From positions 128,101,501-128,165,500 of the forward strand of contig JASDFA010000010.1 in NCBI GenBank assembly GCA_035772735.1: a DNA stretch of 64,000 bases, read 5' to 3'. Origin of the DNA: Datura wrightii. Lineage: Eukaryota; Streptophyta; Magnoliopsida; Solanales; Solanaceae. The notes below the pieces were generated by a model. It did not search any database, had not been told where the DNA came from, and was given only the letters and a program-made list of their open reading frames with translations. Positions within the stretch are counted from its first letter, which is position 1; every line of letters starts with the position of its first letter. Made by a program: the position numbers and the translations under genes. Shown here one piece after another: positions 8,878 through 18,765 of this stretch.

Positions 8878-10197
8878 TGATCTTGGGCAGAATTATATTC
8901 CCAAGTGATACTCAAATGCTTCATTTCGTCGCGTTTATACATTGATAATTGTACCTTCTCATGTGATTTGTAGTTAAAATGTGAATTTATACTAACCAAC
9001 ATTATTAGTGTTGTTTTGCAGGAAAAATATAATTTTAGGAAGCTAAGATGCATGTTGGGAGAAATCGGGAAGAGACTCGGAAGCGAGCAGTGAAAAAGGC
9101 TCAGGTTATGCAGCAAACTAAGGGGCTCCACGATGGAGCCGTGTCATGCTGCCATCGCGGATGCATTCTGCCCCGGATGATAAAAATATGCCAAGTTACA
9201 ATGAAGGTCCGCGTTGGGGCCATGGCACGTTGGCCAAGCCCCATGTTGCACTCCGTGACACGTTGCTTGTTATTCCGGGAAAAATTTCCACTAGTATAAA
9301 TAGCACACTTAGGTTTATTTTTAATTATTCTGACTTGGTTGAGCAAGAATGTGGGTTACAGGCAGTTGAGGGGATGAAATTCTTAGGGTTCTTCTCTATC
9401 TCTTTCTTCCTTATTTCAATTATTTGTATGATGTACACTCATTTAACGATGTTTAATCAACAAATGAGTGGCTAAATTCACTTCTTGCTGAGGTTAAGAA
9501 CATTTGTAGTGGAATGTAATTATTGATCATCTTGGTTTTTCATCTTTTCTTCCATGGCTGTTCTATTAATTCTTGTTCTGACTGCATTAATGTTTGGCCA
9601 ATATTAATGTATATCTAAAAAGTCCGGTTTGCGCTCGAAAGATAAAGAAATTGGAAAGTTGTGAATTAATAGGATATGATCTCTTCTTGGTTTGGGAAAA
9701 TTGAGAATTGATTTACCTTTAGAATAGAAATATATCTGAAAGTCGTATTAGTCAATTAAGGAATCGGTTCGTATGGATAGAACATGAATTTCTTCTTATC
9801 ACAAAAATGTAGGTGGAAGGTTCATGATTCTTAAGTTGGGTTAAATACGAGAGTTTTAATCCATAGGCAATAATTCTTGACTAGCAACTGAAGGAAAGAT
9901 TAACCAATTTGTATCAATAAATTACTTCCCTGCATGTTTGTTTTAGCCTCAGCATGCTCATTACTATAGTTCAAACTCAATTTGTACATTTATTTTAGAT
10001 TAGTATAAATTAGGAAACAAACTCCCAAAATCTTCTTGAAACTGTTGTCTGCATTATTAGATTTAGAGTTTATTAATGCTTGATTCGATTATTACCTTGG
10101 TCCAGTCCCTGTGGGATCGATACTTGGCTACTCTAGCCATTTTACTACTTGTTCGACCACGTGCACTTCCGTGTAGGTATTCCAAACCACCGATTTA
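8878..10197 (+). repeat. 3' LTR of Athila-like copy 1
   Basis: It starts TGATCTTGGGCAG like the 5' LTR, with TATA box at 9295-9302 and CCCTGTGGGATCGA at 10107-10120. Against the 5' LTR it lacks 94 bp of the palindrome block, removed between two TGCAC repeats. The last bases read ccaccgattta where the 5' LTR reads ccatcaaaca, so the canonical terminal CA is lost, yet the GTGCA duplication follows directly. Confidence 0.9.
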
Positions 10198-10202
10198 GTG
10201 CA
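10198..10202 (+). repeat. target-site duplication GTGCA, right copy
   Basis: Repeats 559-563. Host gag resumes in frame directly after it. Confidence 0.93.
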
Positions 10203-10720
10203 CATGCACCGAGCATGCCCATATGCTAGACAGGGTGATGTTAGGGGTTTTGCAGAGACCGCCAGGAAATAAACAGCTCCAACCCATTTTGCTCCTCAGG
10301 GAGCATCGACTAGTGGAGGTGACGGACAGTGCCAAAACCAATTCTATGCCCTTGCCTCGTGCCAGGAGTAGGAGACTTCGCCAGACGTGATCACTGGTAT
10401 GTTGCATGTCTTTCATATTGAGTTTTATGCTTGCTAGATCTGGGAGCTACCTTGTCTTTCGTGACTCCTTAATTGCTAGTACCCTCAGAGTTAGTCCCGA
10501 GACCTTGACAGAACCGTTTTCAGTTTCGACCCCTGTTGGTGACTCAGTCATAGCTAGACGAGTATATAGAGAATGCCCGATCACTGTGTTTCATAAGGTT
10601 ACCTCTACAAACCTTGTTGAGTTAGCCATGACTAACTTTGACATATTTCTTGGTATGGATTTGTTGTTTTCATGTTATGCATCAATTAACTATAGGACCC
10701 ATACGGTGGAATTTCATTTT
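10203..10720 (+). pseudogene. chromovirus gag end and aspartic protease
   Basis: The first codons supply the His and last Cys of the zinc knuckle broken by the insertion, giving CX2CX4HX4C overall. The Gln/Ser-rich gag end has stops near 10270 and 10370. The protease active site LDLGA is at 10434-10448. One T is missing in the run near 10468, so the protease changes frame after SFVTP. FDIFLGMDLL at about 10637-10666 is the second conserved protease block. The gene continues into RT as one polyprotein. Confidence 0.85.
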
Positions 10721-12379
10721 CCGGGTGAGTCAGTGATGGAGTGGAAGGGTAGTTCGACGGTACCAGCTGGTCGGTTTATCTCCTATCTTAAGGCCAGGAA
10801 GATGATCTCTAAAGGTTGCATGTACCACCTAGTTAGGGTTAAGGATGTGGAGTCCGAGACCCCGACTCTTCAGTTAGTTCTATTGGTGTGCGAATATCCG
10901 GAGGTGTTTCCTGATGATTTACCCGGTGTTCCTTCGGAGAGGGAAACTGATTTTGGTATTGATCTATTACCCTATACGCAGCCTATCTCCATTCCTACCT
11001 ATAGGATGGCCCCAACCGAACAAAAGGAATTGAAGGATCAGTTGAAGGATCTGTTGGATAAGGGTTTCATTAGACCGAACCAGTCTCCATGGGGTGTACC
11101 AGTTCTATTTGTTCGAAAGAAGGATGGTTCCCTTCACATGTGTATTTACTATCGGTAGTTGAATAAGGTTATCGTTACCTAGGATCGATGATTTGTTTGA
11201 CCAGCTTCAGGGTGCCAAGTGCTTCTCCAAGATTGGTCTCGGGTCCTGGGATCACCAGCTCAGAGTTCGGGAGAGTGACATCCCAAAGACCACTTTTAGG
11301 ACTCGGTATGGTCCTTACGAATTTGTTGTTATGTCTTTCAGAATAACCAATGCCCTTGTAGCTTTTATGGACCTGATGAATAGGATGTTCAAGGCATATC
11401 TGGACCTGTTCGTGATTGTGTTCATTGATGACATTTTTATATACTCCTGAAGCGAGGAGGGGCATGCCACTCATTTGAGAATAGTGCTGCAAACTCTTAA
11501 GGATCATTAGTTGTATGCAAGTTTAGCAAGTGTGAATTTTTGCTAAACTCGATAACATTTTTGGGGCATGTTGTATCAAGCGAAGGCATAAGGGTAGATT
11601 CCCAGAAGATTGAGGCGGTGAAGAATTGGCCTAGACCGGTGAATCCTTCAGAATTTCAGAGTTTCTTAGGCCTAGCAGGTTACTACCAAAGGTTTGTTGA
11701 GGGTTTCTCATCTATTGTGGAACCTTTGACTAAGTTGACTCAGAAAAAGGTGAAGTTCCAATGGTCGGATGCTTGTGAGAAAAGCTTCCAAGAGTTGAAG
11801 ACCCGACTCACTTCAGCGCCAGTGTTGACCTTACCCGAGGGTACTGATGGCTTTGTTGTATATTGTGATGCTTCGAGAGTCAGACTGGGATGTGTGTTGA
11901 TGCAGCGTGGGAAGGTAATAACATATACCTCGAGACAGCTGAAAGTTCATGAAAAGAATTACCCGACCCATGACCTTAAGTTGGCTGTGGTGGTGTTTGC
12001 GTTAAAGATATGGCGGCATTACTTGTATGGGGTCCACGTGGATGTGTTCACAGATCACAAGAGCTTACAATATGTGTTTGTACAGAAAGACCTAAATCTT
12101 CGGCAAAGGAGGTGGTTGGAGTTGCTAAAGGACTACGAAATGAGTATTCTCTACCACCCGAGCAAGGCTAACGTGGTCGGAGCGCTTAGTAGGCTCCCAA
12201 TGGAGAGTGTGTCCCATATGGATGAGGGGAAGAAGGAGTTGGTGAAAGATGTTCACCGTCTTGCAAGACTGAGAGTTAGATTGATCGACTCGACCGATGG
12301 TGGTGTTGTTGTACATAACGGTCAGAATCATCCTTGGTGGTTGATGTTAAATCCAGGAAAGATGGGGATCCAATTTTGA
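10721..12379 (+). pseudogene. chromovirus reverse transcriptase and RNase H
   Basis: RT opens with FPDDLPGVP (about 10908) and YRMAPTEQKEL (about 10998), and includes QSPWGVPVLFVRKKDGS. A TAG at 11156-11158 replaces the usual Gln codon after the YR motif, and more stops follow to 11180. The catalytic box reads FIDD (codons 11421-11432), the normal gypsy variant. A stop follows at 11448, and there are further breaks at 11507-11535. The thumb (FLGHVVSSEGIRVD) and RNase H (VVYCDAS at about 11854, TDHKSL at about 12052, ALSRL at about 12182) are open. The frame ends at TGA 12377-12379. Confidence 0.88.
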
Positions 12380-12479
12380 GGAAGCTGAAGGAGGCGGTGC
12401 AGAGTAAAAAGGTGAAGGTTTTCTCCCAAGGGGGAGATGGTGTGCTATGATGCCAGGGTCGGCTATATGTCCTAGATGT

Positions 12480-13776
12480 TGATGATTTGAGAGTTCGGAT
12501 ACTGCATGAGGCACATGGTACAAGATATTCTATTCATCCAGGATCCACGAAGATGTATCGGGACTTGCGAGAAATCTATTGGTGGGATGGGATGAAGAGT
12601 GATATCGCAGAGTTCATAGCCAAATGTCCAAATTATCAGCAAGTGAAGGTTGAGCATCAAAGGCCAGGAGGCGTACTTCAGGATATTAGCATCCCCACTT
12701 GGAAGTGGGAAGAAATTAACATGGATTTCATTACAGGTCTACCTCGTACTCGTCAGCAATATAACTCCATTTGGATGGTGGTTGACAGGTTAATCAAGGC
12801 TGCACACTTTCTACCGTCAAGACCACGGATTTGGCGGATGATTTTGCTAAGTTGTATATTCGGGAGTTGGTTCGACTTCATGGAGTGCCCTTGTCTATTA
12901 TTGCAGACCAAGGTACTCAGTTTACCTCTCGATTCTGGCATTCTTTCCAAAAAGGGCTTAGGACTCAGGTTAATCTCAACACAGCGTTCCATCCGCAAAC
13001 GGATGGCTAGGTGGAACGAACAATCCTGACTCTTGAGGACATGTTGAGGGCATGTGTTATGGATTTTAAAGGTAGTTGGGATGAACATTTACCCTTGATT
13101 GAGTTCGCTTATAATAACAGTTATCACTCAAGTATCTAGATGGCACCGTTCGAGGCTCTTTATGGGTGGAGGTGTAGATCTCCCATCGAATAGTTTGAGG
13201 TTAATTAGGTAGCATGATAGGACCTGATTCGGTTCATGAGGCCATGGTAAAAGTTCAGTTGATAAGGGACAGGCTGAAGACCGCTCAGAGTCGTCAAAAC
13301 TCATATGCTGATGTGAGGAGAAGAGATTTGGAGTTTGAGGTGGACGATTGGGTATTTCTAAAGGTATCTCCCATGAAGGGAGTAATGCAGTTTGGAAAGA
13401 AAGGGCAACTCAGTCCCCGCTATGTTGGTCCCTACCGAGTTGTGGGGAGAGTTGGTAAGGTGGCATATGAGTTGGACTTTCCATCGGAGTTGTCCTCATT
13501 TCATCTCGTTTATCATATGTCACTTTTGAAGAAGTGTTTGGGTGATCCAGCCTTGGTAGTTCTGATAGACATGATTGGAGTGAAAGACAGCCTCAGTTAT
13601 GAAGAAATTACCGTTGAAATCTTGGATCGTCAGGTTCAGAAGTTGAGAAACAAGGAAGTAGCTTCAATTAAGGTCTTATGGAGAAATCATCATGTTGAGG
13701 CAGCTACGTGGGAAATCGAAGCGGATATGATTGCAAGATACCCACATCTGTTCTCTACCGGTTCAGTTCCAATATG
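12480..13776 (+). pseudogene. chromovirus integrase with chromodomain-like C-terminus
   Basis: The zinc domain has both His, but in the Cys pair CPNY the second Cys is Tyr (12634-12636). The catalytic core opens with MDFITGLP. A frameshift near 12825 moves the rest to another frame, where IIADQGTQFTSRFW carries the second Asp and the DG*VE segment has a TAG near 13009. More stops lie near 13137, 13190 and 13207. From 13214 the tail is open: YADVRRRDLEFEVDDWVFLK, then LSYEEITVEILDRQVQKL and VLWRNHHVEAATWE, the chromodomain-like fold of Del/Tekay integrases. The stop is TGA 13775-13777. Confidence 0.86.
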
Positions 13777-13777
13777 A

Positions 13778-13985
13778 GGTATCAGTTCTACTCTGTGATC
13801 CCATTTAGTTTTTATGTTCAGTTCATGTGTGCAAGTTTCTTTTATGTGTATGAATGTGTATGTGAAGCATGAGATCAACTCAGCTATGTGGTTTGGTTCG
13901 AAGGTAGTCATTCCATGAAAATTTCAGTTAAAATGATCAGTATATGGCTATGATAATTGCATGTTCTATTTTCTTCTTGTTTCCT
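13778..13985 (+). other. untranslated stretch between chromodomain and polypurine tract
   Basis: No ORF or repeat recognised. It is the usual short 3' untranslated region of a Del element. Confidence 0.5.
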
Positions 13986-14017
13986 ACATTCGAGGACGAA
14001 TGTTTCCAAGGGGGAGA
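13986..14017 (+). other. pre-PPT hairpin and polypurine tract of the chromovirus
   Basis: ACATTCG-AGGA-CGAATGT (13986-14003) is a 7-base-pair hairpin, followed by the purine run AAGGGGGAGA (14008-14017). The inner TTCG-AGGA-CGAA is identical to the Athila-like copy 1 hairpin, while the outer three pairs differ in both arms. Confidence 0.78.
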
Positions 14018-16309
14018 TATTTTAATATCCCAGAGAGGCCTAAGAAAAGACTCGGGGATTGAATTTGAAAAGTGCAAAACATCTTAGAATGGACGACTCA
14101 ACGACTCGTGGGTCGATACCATGAGTCGTCGAAAGCAGTCATGGAATGGGGGTTCAGGGAAGCAGTGGTAACAACAGATGGTGTAACGACTTGTTATAAT
14201 GAATGACGAGTCCTTGTTACCAGTCGTTGGAAGGACTAGACTTAGGTATAGGGGAAACAATGGGGCATCCCACGATCTGTTACAAGAGACAACGGTCTGT
14301 TGTTTCTAGTCGTTGTTGAAGGGTTGAGGATTCCAGTGAATTCACCTGATGGAGACCACGACTCGTTGGATGCCACCACAAGTCGTGGTGAGGCTCGTGG
14401 AAAGGGAAGTCATATTTGGTCAAGGGGTTAGCGACAGTCGATTCAATGACCTATGGTTTGAAGTAACAACTCGTCCTGATAAGTCGTGGGAAGGATCTGA
14501 GATGTGTTATGAGGCAATGGACCCGACGAATCGATACCACGAGTCGTGGTATGTTTCCACGACCCGTTGGGTCGGTCGTTAGACCATCCGGATTAGTTTT
14601 CATGGAAATATGTTTTAAGGGCATATTTGACTTTTCCACACTTTTAGACCCTAAACTACGTCGTTTTGTGTTTTTTCTGAGTGTGGTAAGATGAGTTAAG
14701 TCCTTTGTGCATACCCATTCTCATGCAAGAACTTTAAAGAGATTTTTGGGAGATTCAAGGTCTTCTTCACCAAGTTTCCATAAATTTGTTTGTGGGTATT
14801 CAAGGATCTTTGAGTCACTCCGTTTCCAGGTATGTAGGGGTTTAGAATGGTTTAAGTCCTTTCACACCGATGCCCAATTTCGATTTAAATCACGAACTCT
14901 TCTATTCAAGTCTATGGGGTTTTACTCAAATTCATTAAAATTTGGTTTCTCTTTATAGGTTTGATTTAATTGAGTTTTAATTATTGAAATATTAATGATG
15001 AGCGGGTTTTATTATTATTTCCTTAAAATCATCTTTCAAGCTTTTAAATCCAAAATGCCCATTTGATGAAGGTTCATGGAAATTATGATTTATAATGAAT
15101 ACTCTATAATTTGAGTTTATTGATGTTGGAAAAGCATGATGATCAAGTTACCCACATTTATGAGCATGTTTTGAAAGAGTTGAATATGATGAAGAAGTGA
15201 GCAATGCCCATATGTTGAAAGATGGTTTACGATTTATGAAGCGAATTTCATGATTTATCGATTTATGATGTTGGCCGATGAAAAGGGCCTTTGATTCTTG
15301 GCTAAGCATGTATTGAAGGGGATCAATAATGATAAATGTTATATCTTAGCCAAAGAATTTTTATGCATGATGTTATTGGTTTACGTATGAGCTTATATAC
15401 ATGTTTTTGGGAGTTGTGTCTAGCATCGAGTAGCCCGACGTTCAAAGGACTACGCCAGTGTCTCATAACCACGTGCCACCGCGGGTTGTAAATGATATGA
15501 TGTATTGATAATGATCCCCTCAAATGTGATACCACGCCTGATGCACAGCCCTCGCCTGGCAAGCCAGGGTAGGCTCTACCCACTTAAGCGAAACAGTGGG
15601 GCATCATGAAAGGCTCTACCATGATGGTGTCGGTTATGATGAGTCCTCCCATTGTTCCACATGTTTTATGCATTGTTATGTTTATTTTGTGGCTCAATTT
15701 ATGTTTTGATAAAGTTTACTTATGATTATGAAAATGAGTGGTTATGAATGATTTGAAAGCCTTAAGCCTTATGTTTTTTACGAAGATTTTGATGTAAGCA
15801 TGATGTCCTCTTATATCATTTACGAGTTTTATTTACTTTGAAATGTCTGTTTTAGTTACGTTGCATACTCAGTACATTCCAGGTACTGACTGCATATTTT
15901 CTATGCTATTTCATTTCATGATATAGGGTCCAGACCTCAGGCTCATCCTCATCCTTAGTCCGTCTCAGCTTATGCTTTCAGCTTATTGGTGAGTCCTCAT
16001 GTTCCGTGGGCCGTTTGATAGACTTTCATGTTGACAATGTTTCAGTAATTGTCAGGTTAGTTGGGGATGTTGTCCCATCAACCCATCTTATGTAGTAGAG
16101 GATTTCAGACAAGTATGTAGTGCTCAACTATCTATTTGTTCCGTATTTCATGATGTTATGCTATAATTACGTTTCTGCTATGTTTTTATGATTATAATTC
16201 CGTTTATTTGAATGAGATTAGTTGTATGCATGAGACATGTGTTGACTTGGCGTCCCTCGTGGTCCCTTGTCTCGTGTGTACGATCTGGGTGTACGTTCGG
16301 GTCGTGACA
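14018..16309 (+). repeat. 3' LTR of the Del/Tekay chromovirus
   Basis: It begins right after the purine tract with TATTTTAATATCCCAG (probably a decayed TGTAATATCC) and ends GGTCGTGACA at 16309, as the related LTR at 18766-21182 ends GAGCGTGACA. Palindromes fill the first 0.55 kb. CTAAACTACGTCGTTTTG at about 14650 is shared with both neighbouring LTRs. The 5' LTR lies outside the window, so the target duplication cannot be checked. Confidence 0.82.
14096..14580 (+). promoter_or_regulatory. U3 palindrome block, ACGASTCGT core (Del type)
   Basis: There are many degenerate copies of CACGACTCGTGG and AACGACTCGTTG in both orientations. The clearest is TACCACGA-G-TCGTGGTA at 14535-14551, a 17-base palindrome with 8-base arms. 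The core ACGA(C/G)TCGT is the one used by the Athila-like F and E LTRs, with different flanks. Confidence 0.72.
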
Positions 16310-18765
16310 TTTTCTATACCAAACTCAGACCTTGCAAGAAAAATCCAGAAGAAAATCAGAAAAAGTTGCTTCAGAACGACTGAGAGTACGAGTTATGGTC
16401 AGCTCCAACAACTTGTTGTGTCGGTCATGGTCAGTGTTGTTTGGTCATTTGAAACAAGTAGGACATAAATGACCCGTTGTGAGAAACAACTATTCGTCCT
16501 TTCACTCGTTGGTCCTCAACTTAGAAATCCCTTTTCCAAGACCCCACGACTCAACCAACAAGTCATCGTGTGTTGCAACGACTCGCGGTGTGTGTCGTTG
16601 GTTGAGAGTCCTCGAAACCTTCTTTAGTGACAACGAGTGGTAGCAACGACCCATTGTCTCACACAACGAGTCATTGTGACCACCCGTCATGTCAATTCAG
16701 TGATTCTAACAGTTTTCCAGTGAAGGTAACAACTCGACGCAATGACCTGTTGGGTCTACCAACGAGTCGTTGTGTTGCCCATTGCCAGTCCTCCCAGAAT
16801 TCCTATCCAGTGACCATAGGAGGAACCAACGACCCTTTGATTCATCCAATGAGTCATGGAACCTCTAGTTTCCAATTCTAGTGAGCCCAGAACCTAGGTA
16901 GCAGGACCAACAACTAGTCCCAATGAGTCGTGGTCTCAAGAAACGACTCGTTGAGTGACCCATTAGACCCCTGTCGATAGGTTTTCCAAATTTTACCCCT
17001 GGAGTATTTTTGCAATTTTCCACCTTTTAAACCCCTAAACTACATCGTTTTGGGTTATTTTAAGGGAATTTAGAGGGGTAATCAACGATTACTTCACCCC
17101 TCTTATCCCCTCGAAAAATCATTTCGTAAGTTTTCTCTCAGAAACTCTCAGGGCAAGAGCTAGAGCAGTCAGTTCTCTCAGATTCTCAAGGGGTTTTCCC
17201 TAGAAAATATTCTCCAGGTATGTGGGAATTCAACAAGGGAATTGTTCTTCCCTTGTGTCCCCAAAATCCTTTATAAATTTTCTATCAGTTATAGCCCTGT
17301 GGTTTCAAAATGTAGAAGGGTTTCAGAAAAAATTCTTTAAATTTCAAGGGAATATCATTCATGATATTAGCTGCTTTATTATTCCCAATTTCTAAAAATT
17401 TTGTGGAACTAGCATCTAGTAGAATGATTTAGCCCCAGTTTCTCAGTTCAGTAAATTAGAATCTTATATGTTGTACTAGTATTCCATGTGGCTTGATTCT
17501 ATCAGTTTTTGGATTCCCATATTGTAAGTATATGGTTATAATCTCAGTCAGATGCATGTTAATCCAGTCTCAGTCAGATTATTAGTATACTCAGTATTAT
17601 TCAGAAATGTCAGCAGATCAGTTTGACTACAGTCTTTTCTTGAGGTGTCAGTGGTGCCTCCCAGTTATCAGTTATTATACACAGATACCAGATTTTAGTG
17701 GTTCTTTAGATGTTTATGACACTTCTAGATAAGCAGCTCTGACCAGTCATAGAACACCAGTTATAGAATCCGGTCCGATAAGACTCTCAGGATACTTCAA
17801 GATAGGTATTCCTGACTTATTCTTGGACCTTAGTTTCAAGCTATCAGCTTAGTAGTCAGTCTAGGACTATCCAGTGAGAGTAGGACTTAGCACTGAGCGG
17901 ACCGGGATTCCAATGCACCCAAGTTCCCAAAACTACGTTGCCACCGTAGGTTATTTTATTGGCCTTAGGGCCCCAGACTTGTTATCACACAGTTCATGCC
18001 TTTATACCCTGGCAAGGTATATTTGGTCCTACCGATGGGGTGTATACATTAGACTCCACGTCTAGCTCATGTGGTTATATGTCATTTATATACTCTCCCC
18101 CTAGTCAGCACAGTCTCAGTTTAGCTCAACTCAGAATAGTTTCAGTTTACTCAGTTCAGTTCAGTTCTGTACAGTTAGTTCAGTATAGTTAGCTTAGATC
18201 AGTATCCCAGACTCAGGGCATGTCTATGACCATCAGATAGGGTCATTTTGACCATTTCAGTCATATGTCAATTTATTTAGTTTCAGTATTTCAGTTGGTC
18301 ATTGCATGTCATTACAGTTCAATTATTCATTCTTTATGTTATGTTTTCTCCCACTTACTCAGTACATTCAAAGTATTGACGCATACCTTCCATGCTGTAT
18401 CATATCATTATACAGGCGCAGGTTCTTAGACTCAGCACCGCTAGTAGTTCTTCTTTAGGAATTATCAACTGCACCAGTAGTGAGTCCTCATATTTGAGGA
18501 TGATGTTTAGTTTCTTCAGTTATTTTAATTTTGTAGACTTTAGAGTTAATTGGAGGCTTGTCCCAGCAACTCATCAGTTGTAGTTGGCTTTCAGACGTAG
18601 ACTCAGACTTTCAGATTTGTTTTCAGATCTTTAAACTTTCACTATTCGTCTTTCCTTAAATGGTTTTATTACTTAAGCTTCCACTATTATTACTCAGATT
18701 ACCAGTGTTATGATAGACCATGGTTTGGCTTGGGGTTATTTGTGACTCAATGTACCATGTCTTGT
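16310..18765 (+). repeat. truncated Del-type LTR (B'), interrupted by the next LTR
   Basis: It resembles 18766-21182 along most of its length: palindromes, the CTAAACTACATCGTTTTG box (about 17033), the TCAGTACATTCAAAGTA segment and the tail 'atgatagacca..ggttt..cttggggt'. The canonical LTR start is missing at the junction with the chromovirus LTR, and its last ~50 bases are missing where the second LTR begins. No internal region follows, so it is a decayed LTR remnant. Confidence 0.72.
16370..16980 (+). promoter_or_regulatory. palindrome block of LTR B'
   Basis: CAACGA-G-TCGTTG at 16760-16772 is perfect. About a dozen degenerate AACGACYCRTTG/AACGAGTCRTGG words surround it. Same class as 14096-14580. 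Confidence 0.68.

Larger units (their letters stand above)
564..10197 (+). mobile_element. Athila-like non-autonomous LTR retrotransposon, copy 1 (gag-PR plus ORF2, no RT/IN)
   Basis: LTRs (564-1976 and 8878-10197), a tRNA-Asp-type primer site, gag-protease, ORF2 and a polypurine tract lie in order, flanked by GTGCA duplications. Nothing between protease (ends 4569) and the 3' LTR resembles RT, RNase H or integrase. Copy 2 at 37922-47737 has the same parts in the same order, so the missing pol belongs to the family and is not a lesion of this copy. It presumably depended on RT and integrase from a relative such as element D. Its coding regions are more decayed than those of copy 2. Confidence 0.9.
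1..16309 (+). mobile_element. Del/Tekay-type Ty3/gypsy chromovirus, 5' end outside the window, split by a nested element
   Basis: Gag, aspartic protease, RT, RNase H, integrase and a chromodomain-like tail lie in Ty3/gypsy order on the plus strand and are followed by a polypurine tract and a 3' LTR of about 2.3 kb. The integrase-before-LTR order and the tail after integrase place it among chromoviruses, and the long LTR fits Del/Tekay. The 5' LTR, primer site and start of gag lie before base 1. An Athila-like element fills 564-10197, so the host's own sequence is 1-563 plus 10198-16309. Every coding block has stops or frameshifts, so the copy cannot move by itself. Confidence 0.87.
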
